Part shown: positions 1-7,232 of the stretch, piece after piece
Numbering within the stretch: the stretch's first letter is position 1
Layout: each line of letters starts with the position of its first letter
NCBI GenBank assembly: GCA_963629575.1
Contig: CAVGIM010000023.1
Coordinates: 1-41,227, forward strand
Length of the DNA stretch: 41,227 nt
Direction of reading: 5' to 3'
DNA from: Hallerella sp963629575
GTDB taxonomy: Bacteria > Fibrobacterota > Fibrobacteria > Fibrobacterales > Fibrobacteraceae
Translations under genes and position numbers: made by a program
Notes under the pieces: generated by a model
What the model saw: only the letters and a program-made list of their open reading frames with translations
Told to the model about the DNA's origin: nothing
Databases searched by the model: none

Positions 1-1875
1 CACGCGCTCCCAGCGGTCCACCTTCACCCCCATCTTCGACCAGTCCGACTCCGACTTGAAACGGAGAGGCGTAAGCGAGGACACTTTCTGTACTTTTTGC
101 GTAGAAGTCAAATCGGCAGATTTCGAGAAAAGCCCCACGGCGCACTCCGCCGAGTCCCGGTCGCCGAGGTAGTAGCAGTTCCGGTTCAGCGAGGAGCCTT
201 CGCGCGCCGCCGGATCCATCTTCGAAAGCGTGTCCAGCGTGTGGATGTCCCCCAGCAGGAGGTTCACGAAAGGGCGCTCGTAGAGGAAGTCTTCATAGAC
301 ATGTACAGAATCGTTCAGCTTCCAGTCCTTGAATCTCGTATCCATCGACGAATTATGCGATTCCTTCAAATCCAAAACGCCGTTCATAAAAGCTTCAGGA
401 ACAGTGCCGGCAATCGCCATTGCGGCAGATACAGGAATTCCAACCTTCAAGGCTACTCGCAACGGATAGTAATAGATGAAATTTGCCGCTTCCATGGACG
501 CAATGGCAACCATGGTGGTAGCATTAATTTTTCCGTATGTCTTGTTTGACGAATAATACGCCGCATTCCGAACATCCCGTTTAACATCAACTTCAGAACT
601 GGTCAGCATCTCGGTATGCTTGGCAAGACCGATATCCGTTTCGACCAGCGAAGAGCCCTTTCCCTGGACATTGATTCCTCCGAGAAACCCCAATAACAGA
701 CCGGTTACCGCATTCGAATAATTCAGCCCAAAGGAATCGCCGGAATCGATCTGATAAGCCACATTTGCAATAGGTACAGTCAAGGCGTCAGGAATAAAAA
801 TGCTGAGCTTGGATCTGATTCCCCTATCTGGATCCGTAAACGTCATGCTGCGATCCATGGCGAGAAGACGGAACATAGGTAGCGAATCGGGGACGTTTTT
901 CTTCGTCTTCAAGACATTGATATTATCTCCCTTGTAATTTGGGTCAACATAATGGACAAGAGGGTCGTCGGCATTGTAATTTTCCAGGAACAGCTCGACA
1001 AGCCCGCTGGCTCCATAATTCAGGGTTCCCAACCCGAGAGAAACAACAAACCCATACAACGCCAACTGCGAAGCGACCACGCCTTTTGAAGCGATCGCGG
1101 TAGCGGTAGCAAAAGCCGCGGTAAGCGGAATCCAATTGCCGACGCCTTCGCCAACAAGCGACGCCAGATTATCGCCATTGTCGAACTGCATGGCAAGCTG
1201 CATGTTCAGCGCGCCCGTTCCCTCGTGTGGGCTGTCGAGCGTTATCACCTTGTCCACTTCGCCATGGTAATAATCGCTGTTCTGGATCCATTCGCAAGCC
1301 ACCACGCCGCCCATGCTGTGACCGACAAGGATGTAGCGGGACGCGAGCTGACGGTAAAGGTCGGGATTTTGGCGGATGGAATCAAGCGCTTTCTGACCAT
1401 AAATATATTTTCTTTCGGTAGAATCGTATACAGACGCTTTCACTTCCTGCGCTTCTTCCACCAAGGCTCGACGCCTTCCAAATTTTCCGTCCTTGTTCCA
1501 GGTCCTGTCCCCTAGTTCAACCGCATTGTTCCTGGAACTATTCGCCGGATTGGTAAAAGAACGCCATGAATAAAGGCATGAGTTATGCACATTCCGCATA
1601 CTGTCCGGCTCTTCAAAGACATTTTTACTAAGCCAGTACGTAAGCCTGTTTTCACTACCATACTTGCCGATATGCGCCTCGCCGCGAAAAACAGAATCCA
1701 AAGACGCCTCTAACATCGGATTGCCGGATGTCTTAGACTCGATTCCCTTATCGGAACCCAGTGCGCCATGCATCATAATGACATTGTAGTTCGTCACGCT
1801 TTCCATCGGCTTGGGGACTGACCACAATTCACAAGCTATCGAAAGAATCAAGGACAACACAATCCGTCGTTTCAT
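1..1875 (-). CDS. Secreted alpha/beta-hydrolase (lipase/esterase), C-terminus beyond window
   Basis: An uninterrupted frame of 625 codons runs from an ATG at 1875 off the left edge. GGAG lies 6 nt before the ATG, inside the end of the upstream gene. The N-terminus (MKRRIVLSLILSIACELWS) is a signal peptide. An oxyanion-type HGALGSD follows near residue 30, the nucleophile elbow GHSMGG puts the catalytic Ser at about residue 187, and LDSPHEG follows about 30 residues later. This is the order seen in PGAP1-like and lipase alpha/beta hydrolases. The acid and His are not assigned. The roughly 370 residues after the core include hydrophobic stretches and match no domain I recognise. It starts 3 nt after a lipoprotein gene and is the only member of the two-pair array with an intact active site. 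Substrate unknown; phospholipid or ester hydrolysis in the envelope is inference. Confidence 0.8.
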   Translation of the reverse strand, partial: MKRRIVLSLILSIACELWSVPKPMESVTNYNVIMMHGALGSDKGIESKTSGNPMLEASLDSVFRGEAHIGKYGSENRLTYWLSKNVFEEPDSMRNVHNSCLYSWRSFTNPANSSRNNAVELGDRTWNKDGKFGRRRALVEEAQEVKASVYDSTERKYIYGQKALDSIRQNPDLYRQLASRYILVGHSMGGVVACEWIQNSDYYHGEVDKVITLDSPHEGTGALNMQLAMQFDNGDNLASLVGEGVGNWIPLTAAFATATAIASKGVVASQLALYGFVVSLGLGTLNYGASGLVELFLENYNADDPLVHYVDPNYKGDNINVLKTKKNVPDSLPMFRLLAMDRSMTFTDPDRGIRSKLSIFIPDALTVPIANVAYQIDSGDSFGLNYSNAVTGLLLGFLGGINVQGKGSSLVETDIGLAKHTEMLTSSEVDVKRDVRNAAYYSSNKTYGKINATTMVAIASMEAANFIYYYPLRVALKVGIPVSAAMAIAGTVPEAFMNGVLDLKESHNSSMDTRFKDWKLNDSVHVYEDFLYERPFVNLLLGDIHTLDTLSKMDPAAREGSSLNRNCYYLGDRDSAECAVGLFSKSADLTSTQKVQKVSSLTPLRFKSESDWSKMGVKVDRWERV

Positions 1876-1878
1876 GCT

Positions 1879-2754
1879 TTACTCCAAATCAACTATAACT
1901 TCATCGTTTTGATAAAATTTCAATGGTTCACGCCATGTAAACATCGTATCAGGACATGATATTTTTTCGCTATCAAATTTACATATACAAGCACGAAGTT
2001 CAATCATATTACCCCAAAACAACCCCTTATTAAACACTAAAGAAGCAAAAAGCGTATCCGTTTTATTTTTTAAAATAACCCCATCCAAAGAATAATCTCT
2101 CGGTTTAGAGCAATATAGTTCATCACCCAAAGCCCTTACATCATTACATTCCTTGATCCATTCCAAATCTTTCTCCAATCGTTTGTATGTAAGCAATTTT
2201 GCAACGGTATCCAAAACCGCGAATTGACAGCTATCCTCGCCAGCATTCAAAGACCTATCCCCACGAGCGATAAATTTTCCATCAAGCCACTGTTTCACCG
2301 AACTTATCCTAAATTCTCCCATGCAGCCGTCAAGCGTTCTTTTCAGCCCCATTTCGCGGGGACTCTCACCTATCTTCCATAACTTGATAGACTTCGGCAT
2401 ATTACCTCCCCAAACAATCGAATCGGACATTTGCCCCGTAAAGGTTGAATTATCGCTTATATTTTCCAAAGAATCACACCACCTTGGAGAACTCTCTTGT
2501 TGTCTGTAGTTATAAACACATAATTGCGTATGCCCGCATCCCGAGCCAAGATCTTCGTCGGACAAGGCTAGGATAGACTCTTCGTACTTAGTCCAGCAAC
2601 GAACGCTCCCAACCATAACCAACGAATCATCTACAAAACCTACCACGCGTTTTAGACTTCTATACTTATCCCAATCATAATAAGTATCCCCACAACCACA
2701 TAAACAGACACTTACGGCAATCAAGACCGCCATTCCATCAAGCAGATTTTTCAA
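1879..2754 (-). CDS. Lipoprotein, intact partner of the downstream lipase
   Basis: 291 residues. The N-terminus is a lipoprotein signal with lipobox-like L-C-G-C near residue 20 (CLCGCGD). The rest has short strand-like segments rich in Trp and aromatic residues with several Cys, which suggests a beta-rich, possibly propeller-like fold; I recognise no family. The start overlaps the previous gene by 4 nt (ATGA) and the stop is 3 nt before the lipase ATG, so it is translationally coupled on both sides. It is paralogous to the frameshifted lipoprotein at 3362-4224: both share SKDSLV/VDDSLV near the N-terminus, W-x-DGK in the middle and a LDGxxLKN segment later. A lipoprotein always placed just before a secreted lipase suggests an inhibitor, chaperone or anchor for it (inference). 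Confidence 0.75.
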   Translation of the reverse strand: MKNLLDGMAVLIAVSVCLCGCGDTYYDWDKYRSLKRVVGFVDDSLVMVGSVRCWTKYEESILALSDEDLGSGCGHTQLCVYNYRQQESSPRWCDSLENISDNSTFTGQMSDSIVWGGNMPKSIKLWKIGESPREMGLKRTLDGCMGEFRISSVKQWLDGKFIARGDRSLNAGEDSCQFAVLDTVAKLLTYKRLEKDLEWIKECNDVRALGDELYCSKPRDYSLDGVILKNKTDTLFASLVFNKGLFWGNMIELRACICKFDSEKISCPDTMFTWREPLKFYQNDEVIVDLE

Positions 2755-3365
2755 AACGAATCCCTCCGTATTTTATTTATGTCCCCTAGCTCGACCGCAT
2801 TCGCAACCGAACTGTTTGCAGAATTAGATATCGAATCATCATATTCTCTATAAATGGAAACATCTTTTCTCCATAAAAGTAACGAATCTCGACCATGATT
2901 TCTCATTTCTTCCGCTTCTTCTGTTAGAGAACGCCTAACTTTACAATTATCACGTCCTTTCCACGTTCCATTTCCAATCTCACGGCCATTCACTATAGGT
3001 GTATTAGCCGGATTTACGAACGGACGGTTCAAATAGATTCCAAATAGGTCTTGAGCCTGACCGTCCAGTATTTTATCATTAATCCAATTCGGAAGCGTTT
3101 TCATCATTCCTGTAGCAGTAGAACGACTATTCTCCGACCACCAGAACATTCCTTCCTTGACATAGCCTTGGATTCGTTTAAAATCCCCCGTAGAATCAAC
3201 ATAATATTCAAATGGAGTTTTCAAATCCGAAGCTTCACAATCCACACCGGATAAACTATCCGCAGCGCCATGAACTAAAATTATATTGTAATGTTCTATA
3301 CTTTCCATTGGCTTAGCCATTATAGCGGAAAGACACAAGGAAATCATTACCACAGTATTTCTCAT
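2751..3365 (-). CDS. Truncated lipase paralogue without catalytic serine
   Basis: 204 residues with a short signal peptide (MRNTVVMISLCLSAIMA), then KPMESIEHYNIILVHGA, which matches the start of the full lipase at 1-1875 (KPMESVTNYNVIMMHGA). Similarity continues through NPAN, the GD/NGTW segment and a RRxLxEEAxE stretch. The frame stops before the GHSMGG elbow would occur. Its last 25 residues carry a second NSANSSxxNAVELGD motif, which in the full-length protein occurs once and earlier, so the tail looks like an internal duplication or recombination product. ATGA overlaps join it to both neighbours, so translation signals are preserved although it cannot be a Ser hydrolase as read. It may be a decaying copy or a retained non-catalytic form. 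Confidence 0.65.
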   Translation of the reverse strand: MRNTVVMISLCLSAIMAKPMESIEHYNIILVHGAADSLSGVDCEASDLKTPFEYYVDSTGDFKRIQGYVKEGMFWWSENSRSTATGMMKTLPNWINDKILDGQAQDLFGIYLNRPFVNPANTPIVNGREIGNGTWKGRDNCKVRRSLTEEAEEMRNHGRDSLLLWRKDVSIYREYDDSISNSANSSVANAVELGDINKIRRDSF

Positions 3366-4045
3366 ATATATTTCCTCACATAAACAAATTTCACATTAAC
3401 ATAATCAATTAACATTAAGTGACAAGTACAGCAACCCGTTTTTAGCCATAGAAAAGAATTTTTGTACAAAGGAATAAGGCTACTATATATATTATTTTCT
3501 GAGATTTGATTTCCCCAAAGGGTATCATTTTTCATTAATTCGTTCTTTAAAAAAATACCATCCAAATTTCGTTCGTAATACGAAATGATCGTATCCTTCT
3601 TAACCGTCCCCACACAATATTTAACCCCCTCATGATCCCACAAATCAGAGCATCCCTCAGCAAAATCATCTAACTTTTTATAACCTGTAATAATTTTATT
3701 TTCAACATCTACGATTGCATAAGCGCAATCTTCTGTTCCACCAATTAAGCGCCATTTCCCGTCACCCCAATTGCGTATCGCTCTTACGTTTTCTCTGGTG
3801 CTACATCCAAACCAAGAAAATGCTCCTAATTCTTTTTTTGCCTCTCCTAAAGTCCACTCATAAAATGTTCCATCATCCTTTTTCAATGCGATTATCGTTG
3901 AATCATCTATCATATCATAAACATCGTATTGGTTACCATAATCACTCTCCCAAATACGTTTTTCTTTTTCAAAATTATCAACAATTATTGAAGTCCCATA
4001 ATTCTTTGAATAACAATCAGCACCTAGAGGTTTATGATAACACAC
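3362..4045 (-). CDS. Main part of a lipoprotein gene, reached by -1 frameshift
   Basis: This frame opens at GTG 4045 and gives 227 residues with no signal sequence. It aligns with residues about 60-291 of the lipoprotein at 1879-2754: W-G-DGKW, CAYAIVD, NLDGIFLKN and the final Cys-rich CCTCH-like segment match in order. Its missing N-terminus is encoded by the frame at 4024-4224, offset by one base. Joining the two by -1 at the A7 run (4052-4058) gives about 280 residues, close to the 291 of the intact paralogue. An AGGAGG touches the GTG directly, which is too close for a normal ribosome-binding site. The stop overlaps the next start (ATGA). Either a programmed frameshift product, a pseudogene, or an intact gene with a homopolymer sequencing error. 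Confidence 0.6.
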   Translation of the reverse strand: MCYHKPLGADCYSKNYGTSIIVDNFEKEKRIWESDYGNQYDVYDMIDDSTIIALKKDDGTFYEWTLGEAKKELGAFSWFGCSTRENVRAIRNWGDGKWRLIGGTEDCAYAIVDVENKIITGYKKLDDFAEGCSDLWDHEGVKYCVGTVKKDTIISYYERNLDGIFLKNELMKNDTLWGNQISENNIYSSLIPLYKNSFLWLKTGCCTCHLMLIDYVNVKFVYVRKYI

Positions 4046-4224
4046 CTCCTCTTTTTTTCATGCAGACAAACGACAAGAGAGTCTTTAGAAAAACCGATTA
4101 TTTCTGACGAAGATAAGTCTTCATATTCTTCATCCCAACCGCATCCCCACATCCCTGTACACACAAACAACGCATTCACGGCAACCCAACGACCCCGCAT
4201 CCCAATTTTTCTCAAAAATTTCAT
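4024..4224 (-). CDS. N-terminal part of the frameshifted lipoprotein
   Basis: Begins MKFLRKIGMRGRW. I chose ATG 4224, not ATG 4236, because GGAG at 4232-4235 is then 7 nt upstream. A hydrophobic stretch ends in a lipobox-like G-M-W-G-C, then DEEYEDLSSSEIIGFSKDSLVV, which matches YYDWDKYRSLKRVVGFVDDSLV of the intact paralogue. The frame reads through GAA AAA AAG, adds about nine residues and stops at TAG 4024-4026. On its own it would be a lipopeptide of about 66 residues. It is the first gene of the operon; a TATATT hexamer lies at 4249-4254. Confidence 0.6.
   Translation of the reverse strand: MKFLRKIGMRGRWVAVNALFVCTGMWGCGWDEEYEDLSSSEIIGFSKDSLVVCLHEKKRRCVIINL
4043..4060 (-). other. Candidate -1 frameshift site, A AAA AAG
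   Basis: On the minus strand the zero frame reads CAT GAA AAA AAG AGG AGG, which contains the heptamer A AAA AAG in the X-XXY-YYZ phase used for -1 slippage (as in E. coli dnaX). Slipping back one base gives GAG GAG GTG TGT TAT CAT, entering exactly the frame of the 227-residue downstream segment. An AGAGG just after the heptamer could pair with CCTCT about 20 nt on. I saw no clear upstream Shine-Dalgarno-like stimulator beyond the general A/G richness. A one-base deletion or read error in the same A run would look identical. Confidence 0.45.
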
Positions 4225-4248
4225 CATATTCTCCATACAAACAAACTA

Positions 4249-4277
4249 AATATAGGAACAAAGAAGTCCTTGCAAAG
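4249..4277 (-). promoter_or_regulatory. Probable promoter of the lipoprotein-lipase operon
   Basis: TATATT on the minus strand (4254-4249) is identical to the -10 hexamer of the two best promoters in this window. Upstream, TTGCAA (15 nt spacer) or CTTTGC (17 nt spacer) could be a weak -35. The predicted transcript start would leave a short leader holding the GGAG of the first gene. Confidence 0.4.
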
Positions 4278-4325
4278 GGAAAGCAAAAGGATTCACCCTA
4301 TTTCCCGACAAGTCAAATTGTGCGG

Positions 4326-4343
4326 AAAAATTCCTCGCGGAAT
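4326..4343 (-). terminator. Weak terminator after res
   Basis: On the minus strand ATTCC-GCGA-GGAAT is followed directly by TTTTT. The stem has only 5 bp, so termination may be partial. It lies about 90 nt downstream of the res stop. The rest of the 4255-4432 gap holds nothing else I can support. Confidence 0.35.
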
Positions 4344-4432
4344 CGGGATAGACCTGCCGGAAACTCACGAGGCTCAGGATTTTCGAGACCGTCCCGCTTC
4401 CACCAAACAAGCGTTCCCGCCTTCACGAATTT

Positions 4433-7228
4433 TTAAGATGCGCCTCGAAGCCCCCACCCTGACATCGGCACCCACCCATCCGCAAGGTTACCTTTTTCGT
4501 CTTTGTAGCGGTAGTTCTCTCCACGGTTGCAATACCACTGCCCGTTCTCACGGACACACAGGCCGCCGACAAATTTTTCCTTCCCGGCCAAAGCGTTCAG
4601 CTCCCGCAACTTTTTCGAAAGGGCTTCCGCGCGACCTTCGGGATTCGCTGCGGTAAAGCCGCTCTTGGTGTCAAAAATACCGATACGGCCGTCCGTAAAT
4701 TTCACAATCCAGTCCGGGTAAAAAAGCCGTTCCCGATTTTCGGTCGTATTGAAATACTTGAGAGCGTAAAAATCCTTGCCGTCATCGTTCTGTTTGAACC
4801 ACCATTCCACCGTGGACATATTTTCAAGAAACGCGATAAAGGATGTTTCATTGTCGCGCCCGGGATATTCCGGTTTCAGCTTGAACGGTTGCAGCAGACT
4901 TTTCTTACTAGGCTTGTAATCCTCGTAGTCGCTGGAATAGGCGTAAGAAGTCTTGACCTTGAAAGGCAAAGCTTCTTGCGCTTCCTGTTTGCGGCGTTCG
5001 GCGACAAAAGCGTCTCGGATAGGCCTGTATTCTTTAAGGGTCTGTGTAATCGCCCGGCGGAATACGCTCGCGGAACCTTTGCGCAAATCCTTCAAGAAAA
5101 TTTTGTAGCGACCGATGTAATCGATACTTGTCATCGAATACCTGTCAAACCATTGGCGAAGGGCTTCCTTGAAAGGTCCCCAGGAACGGGCCACGTTGCC
5201 ATATTTGGCGTCGGGTTCCGTCTGTTCCTCCAAAATATGGTAGCAGGAATTCATGAAATTCTTTTCGACTTCGTTATCGCTCATTTCATGTTCGACATTC
5301 TTGCCGAAATCGTTGGTCTCAGCAAAGGTCGCGTTCGCCAGAACTTCCGCGGAAAGCGTCTGCGTCATGTCGATTCCGAATTTTTCGAGAACGCCTTCCT
5401 GAGCGAAAGGATTGTTGTACGCGTCTTCGGTGATGCCGAAACAGGAATTCATCGATCGGACAAAGGAACTTTGGAAACTACTCGCCTTGCCGATGTCGCC
5501 GTAATCGGCCCGGCTGATAAAGTCGCTTTTCAAAAGCGGATCGACGATAAAGGACGAAGCCTGTTTCCGGACAAGCGTTTCCGCCAAATTGCGCGAAGCC
5601 TGCGCAACGATTTCGATCGCCCTGCAAGCAACGCCCGCTCCCAAATGTTCCGATAAAATCGCCGTAACGCATCTTGTCGCCGTTTCGGCAACCCGCTCCG
5701 TCTTTTGGACTTTTGTCGTTTGTATGTCCGCTTCGCCAAAAACATCATATTCCGATTGACGCGATGCTACCATATTATCTTGCACAGAAAATACTTCCGG
5801 GACAAGATGTTTTACGGTTTCCTGCAACACCGCTTCGATTTTCGGAGCGACTTCCGAAATCGGCTTAGCATTCACGGGCAAATCAGGCATCGATTTTTCA
5901 ATTTCCTGAACGACTTGGTTTGCCGCCTCCCGCATAGCGAAACCGCACAAAAGTTGCGGGGCTATATCCGTCACTTCCGTCTTCGGCTTGTTCTCTACCG
6001 TACCGGGAATGTCCGAAATTTCGTTTTTGCGGTAGTTCGTGTAAAGGAAACCTTCGCGGAGTTCGGGGAAGGCTGTCAAGTCGGCTTGCGGAGCGGGATT
6101 TCGCAAAATCCGTCCGAGCGTCTGCGTCTTGAACGTCGGGGATTCGATTTCGCGGAACATCACGATGACATGGGCTCGCGGACAATCCCAACCCGTTCCC
6201 GCCGCATACTTGAAAAGCATAAAATCCACGGGGCTGTCCGGATCGGAAATATGTTCCAGGTTTTCCTTCTTGTTATCGAACCAGCGGGCTATTCTGTTTT
6301 CGGGAACTTTGCAGTTTTCTGTCAGGAACCTCGTGACTAATTCTTCCTTGGTTTCGACGCCTTGGCTCTTGACTTTGCTGTCGTCATTCGGCAGCTGGAT
6401 CAAAGCGAGCGGGTTGATGTTTTGCCCGAGACGCGCCCACTGCCTAGCCAAAGATTCCCGCTTTTCCTTGGCGAGCCGCAACAAGGCGAAATCCAGATCT
6501 TCGCCTTCGACCGTTTTCAAGTCTTCTTCGGTCTGCGAAACGACCTGCTCCTTGACAAGGCCTTCTTCGACGACCTCCTTGCGCAAAACTTCCACGAAGC
6601 CCGCCCGCAGATTTTGCACGTCGCTTGCGGAAGGTTCCTTTTCCGGCGTCGCGGAGACATTCAAGATGATGCGCGGAGAAAGCGGAAGGATGACGTCCCG
6701 GTAAGCCGAAGCCGTCACGTTCTTATGGCTTTCATCGATAATCATCACGATTTCGCGGCCCGCTTTCTTTGTATTTTCCGCGACATCTTCAAAGTAGAAT
6801 CCCTGCTCCTTTTGCAAGTCCTTTTCGTCGGGGCGACGGAGCAAGCGGTTTTTGGCGTCTCTCGCCACCAGCTTTTGCCAGTTTAGGAACAGGATGTCAT
6901 CCCTCTGCAAGACGCCTTCGGAAAAATCGGCAACCGTCAGAAGGTTTCGCCCGATATTCGGGAAAAAGTAATCGTAAAACTTGTCGCGGCTTTGCATGGC
7001 GAGATCGTCCGAAAACGTTATCCACACGAAGGCGACATCGCCGCCGAACGCGGGATCGTTCTGCAGCTCGCGAACAAAATTCGACACCATGAACGTCTTG
7101 CCCGAACCCGTCGGAGACTTGAACGTGATGCCCAGATTGCGGGCGCCCGTCCCCCACAGTTTCTTGAAAGTGTTCACGAGGCCGTTTTCGCCGAGGACCG
7201 CGTTTTCTTGGAAAGGAAGCATCTGCAT
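4433..7228 (-). CDS. res: Type III restriction enzyme, Res (helicase-nuclease) subunit
   Basis: 931 residues, the usual size of type III Res subunits. Residues 38-45 are the Walker A SPTGSGKT, 165-168 the DESH box and a SAT motif follows; a later segment QTLGRILRNP is helicase motif VI. Together these form the SF2 ATPase that drives translocation. Near the C-terminus YPDWIV...IFDTKSG supplies the spaced PD and D-x-K of a PD-(D/E)xK nuclease. It starts 4 nt after the mod stop, so mod and res are co-transcribed. The enzyme cuts DNA when two unmethylated asymmetric sites are found by the Mod-Res complex. No frameshift or missing motif is seen, so the system appears functional. Confidence 0.93.
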   Translation of the reverse strand: MQMLPFQENAVLGENGLVNTFKKLWGTGARNLGITFKSPTGSGKTFMVSNFVRELQNDPAFGGDVAFVWITFSDDLAMQSRDKFYDYFFPNIGRNLLTVADFSEGVLQRDDILFLNWQKLVARDAKNRLLRRPDEKDLQKEQGFYFEDVAENTKKAGREIVMIIDESHKNVTASAYRDVILPLSPRIILNVSATPEKEPSASDVQNLRAGFVEVLRKEVVEEGLVKEQVVSQTEEDLKTVEGEDLDFALLRLAKEKRESLARQWARLGQNINPLALIQLPNDDSKVKSQGVETKEELVTRFLTENCKVPENRIARWFDNKKENLEHISDPDSPVDFMLFKYAAGTGWDCPRAHVIVMFREIESPTFKTQTLGRILRNPAPQADLTAFPELREGFLYTNYRKNEISDIPGTVENKPKTEVTDIAPQLLCGFAMREAANQVVQEIEKSMPDLPVNAKPISEVAPKIEAVLQETVKHLVPEVFSVQDNMVASRQSEYDVFGEADIQTTKVQKTERVAETATRCVTAILSEHLGAGVACRAIEIVAQASRNLAETLVRKQASSFIVDPLLKSDFISRADYGDIGKASSFQSSFVRSMNSCFGITEDAYNNPFAQEGVLEKFGIDMTQTLSAEVLANATFAETNDFGKNVEHEMSDNEVEKNFMNSCYHILEEQTEPDAKYGNVARSWGPFKEALRQWFDRYSMTSIDYIGRYKIFLKDLRKGSASVFRRAITQTLKEYRPIRDAFVAERRKQEAQEALPFKVKTSYAYSSDYEDYKPSKKSLLQPFKLKPEYPGRDNETSFIAFLENMSTVEWWFKQNDDGKDFYALKYFNTTENRERLFYPDWIVKFTDGRIGIFDTKSGFTAANPEGRAEALSKKLRELNALAGKEKFVGGLCVRENGQWYCNRGENYRYKDEKGNLADGWVPMSGWGLRGAS

Positions 7229-7232
7229 GGAA

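Noticed and set aside
97..549. Plus-strand frame at the left edge
   Set aside because: Antisense to the lipase frame, which is open over all 625 codons with a clear nucleophile motif.
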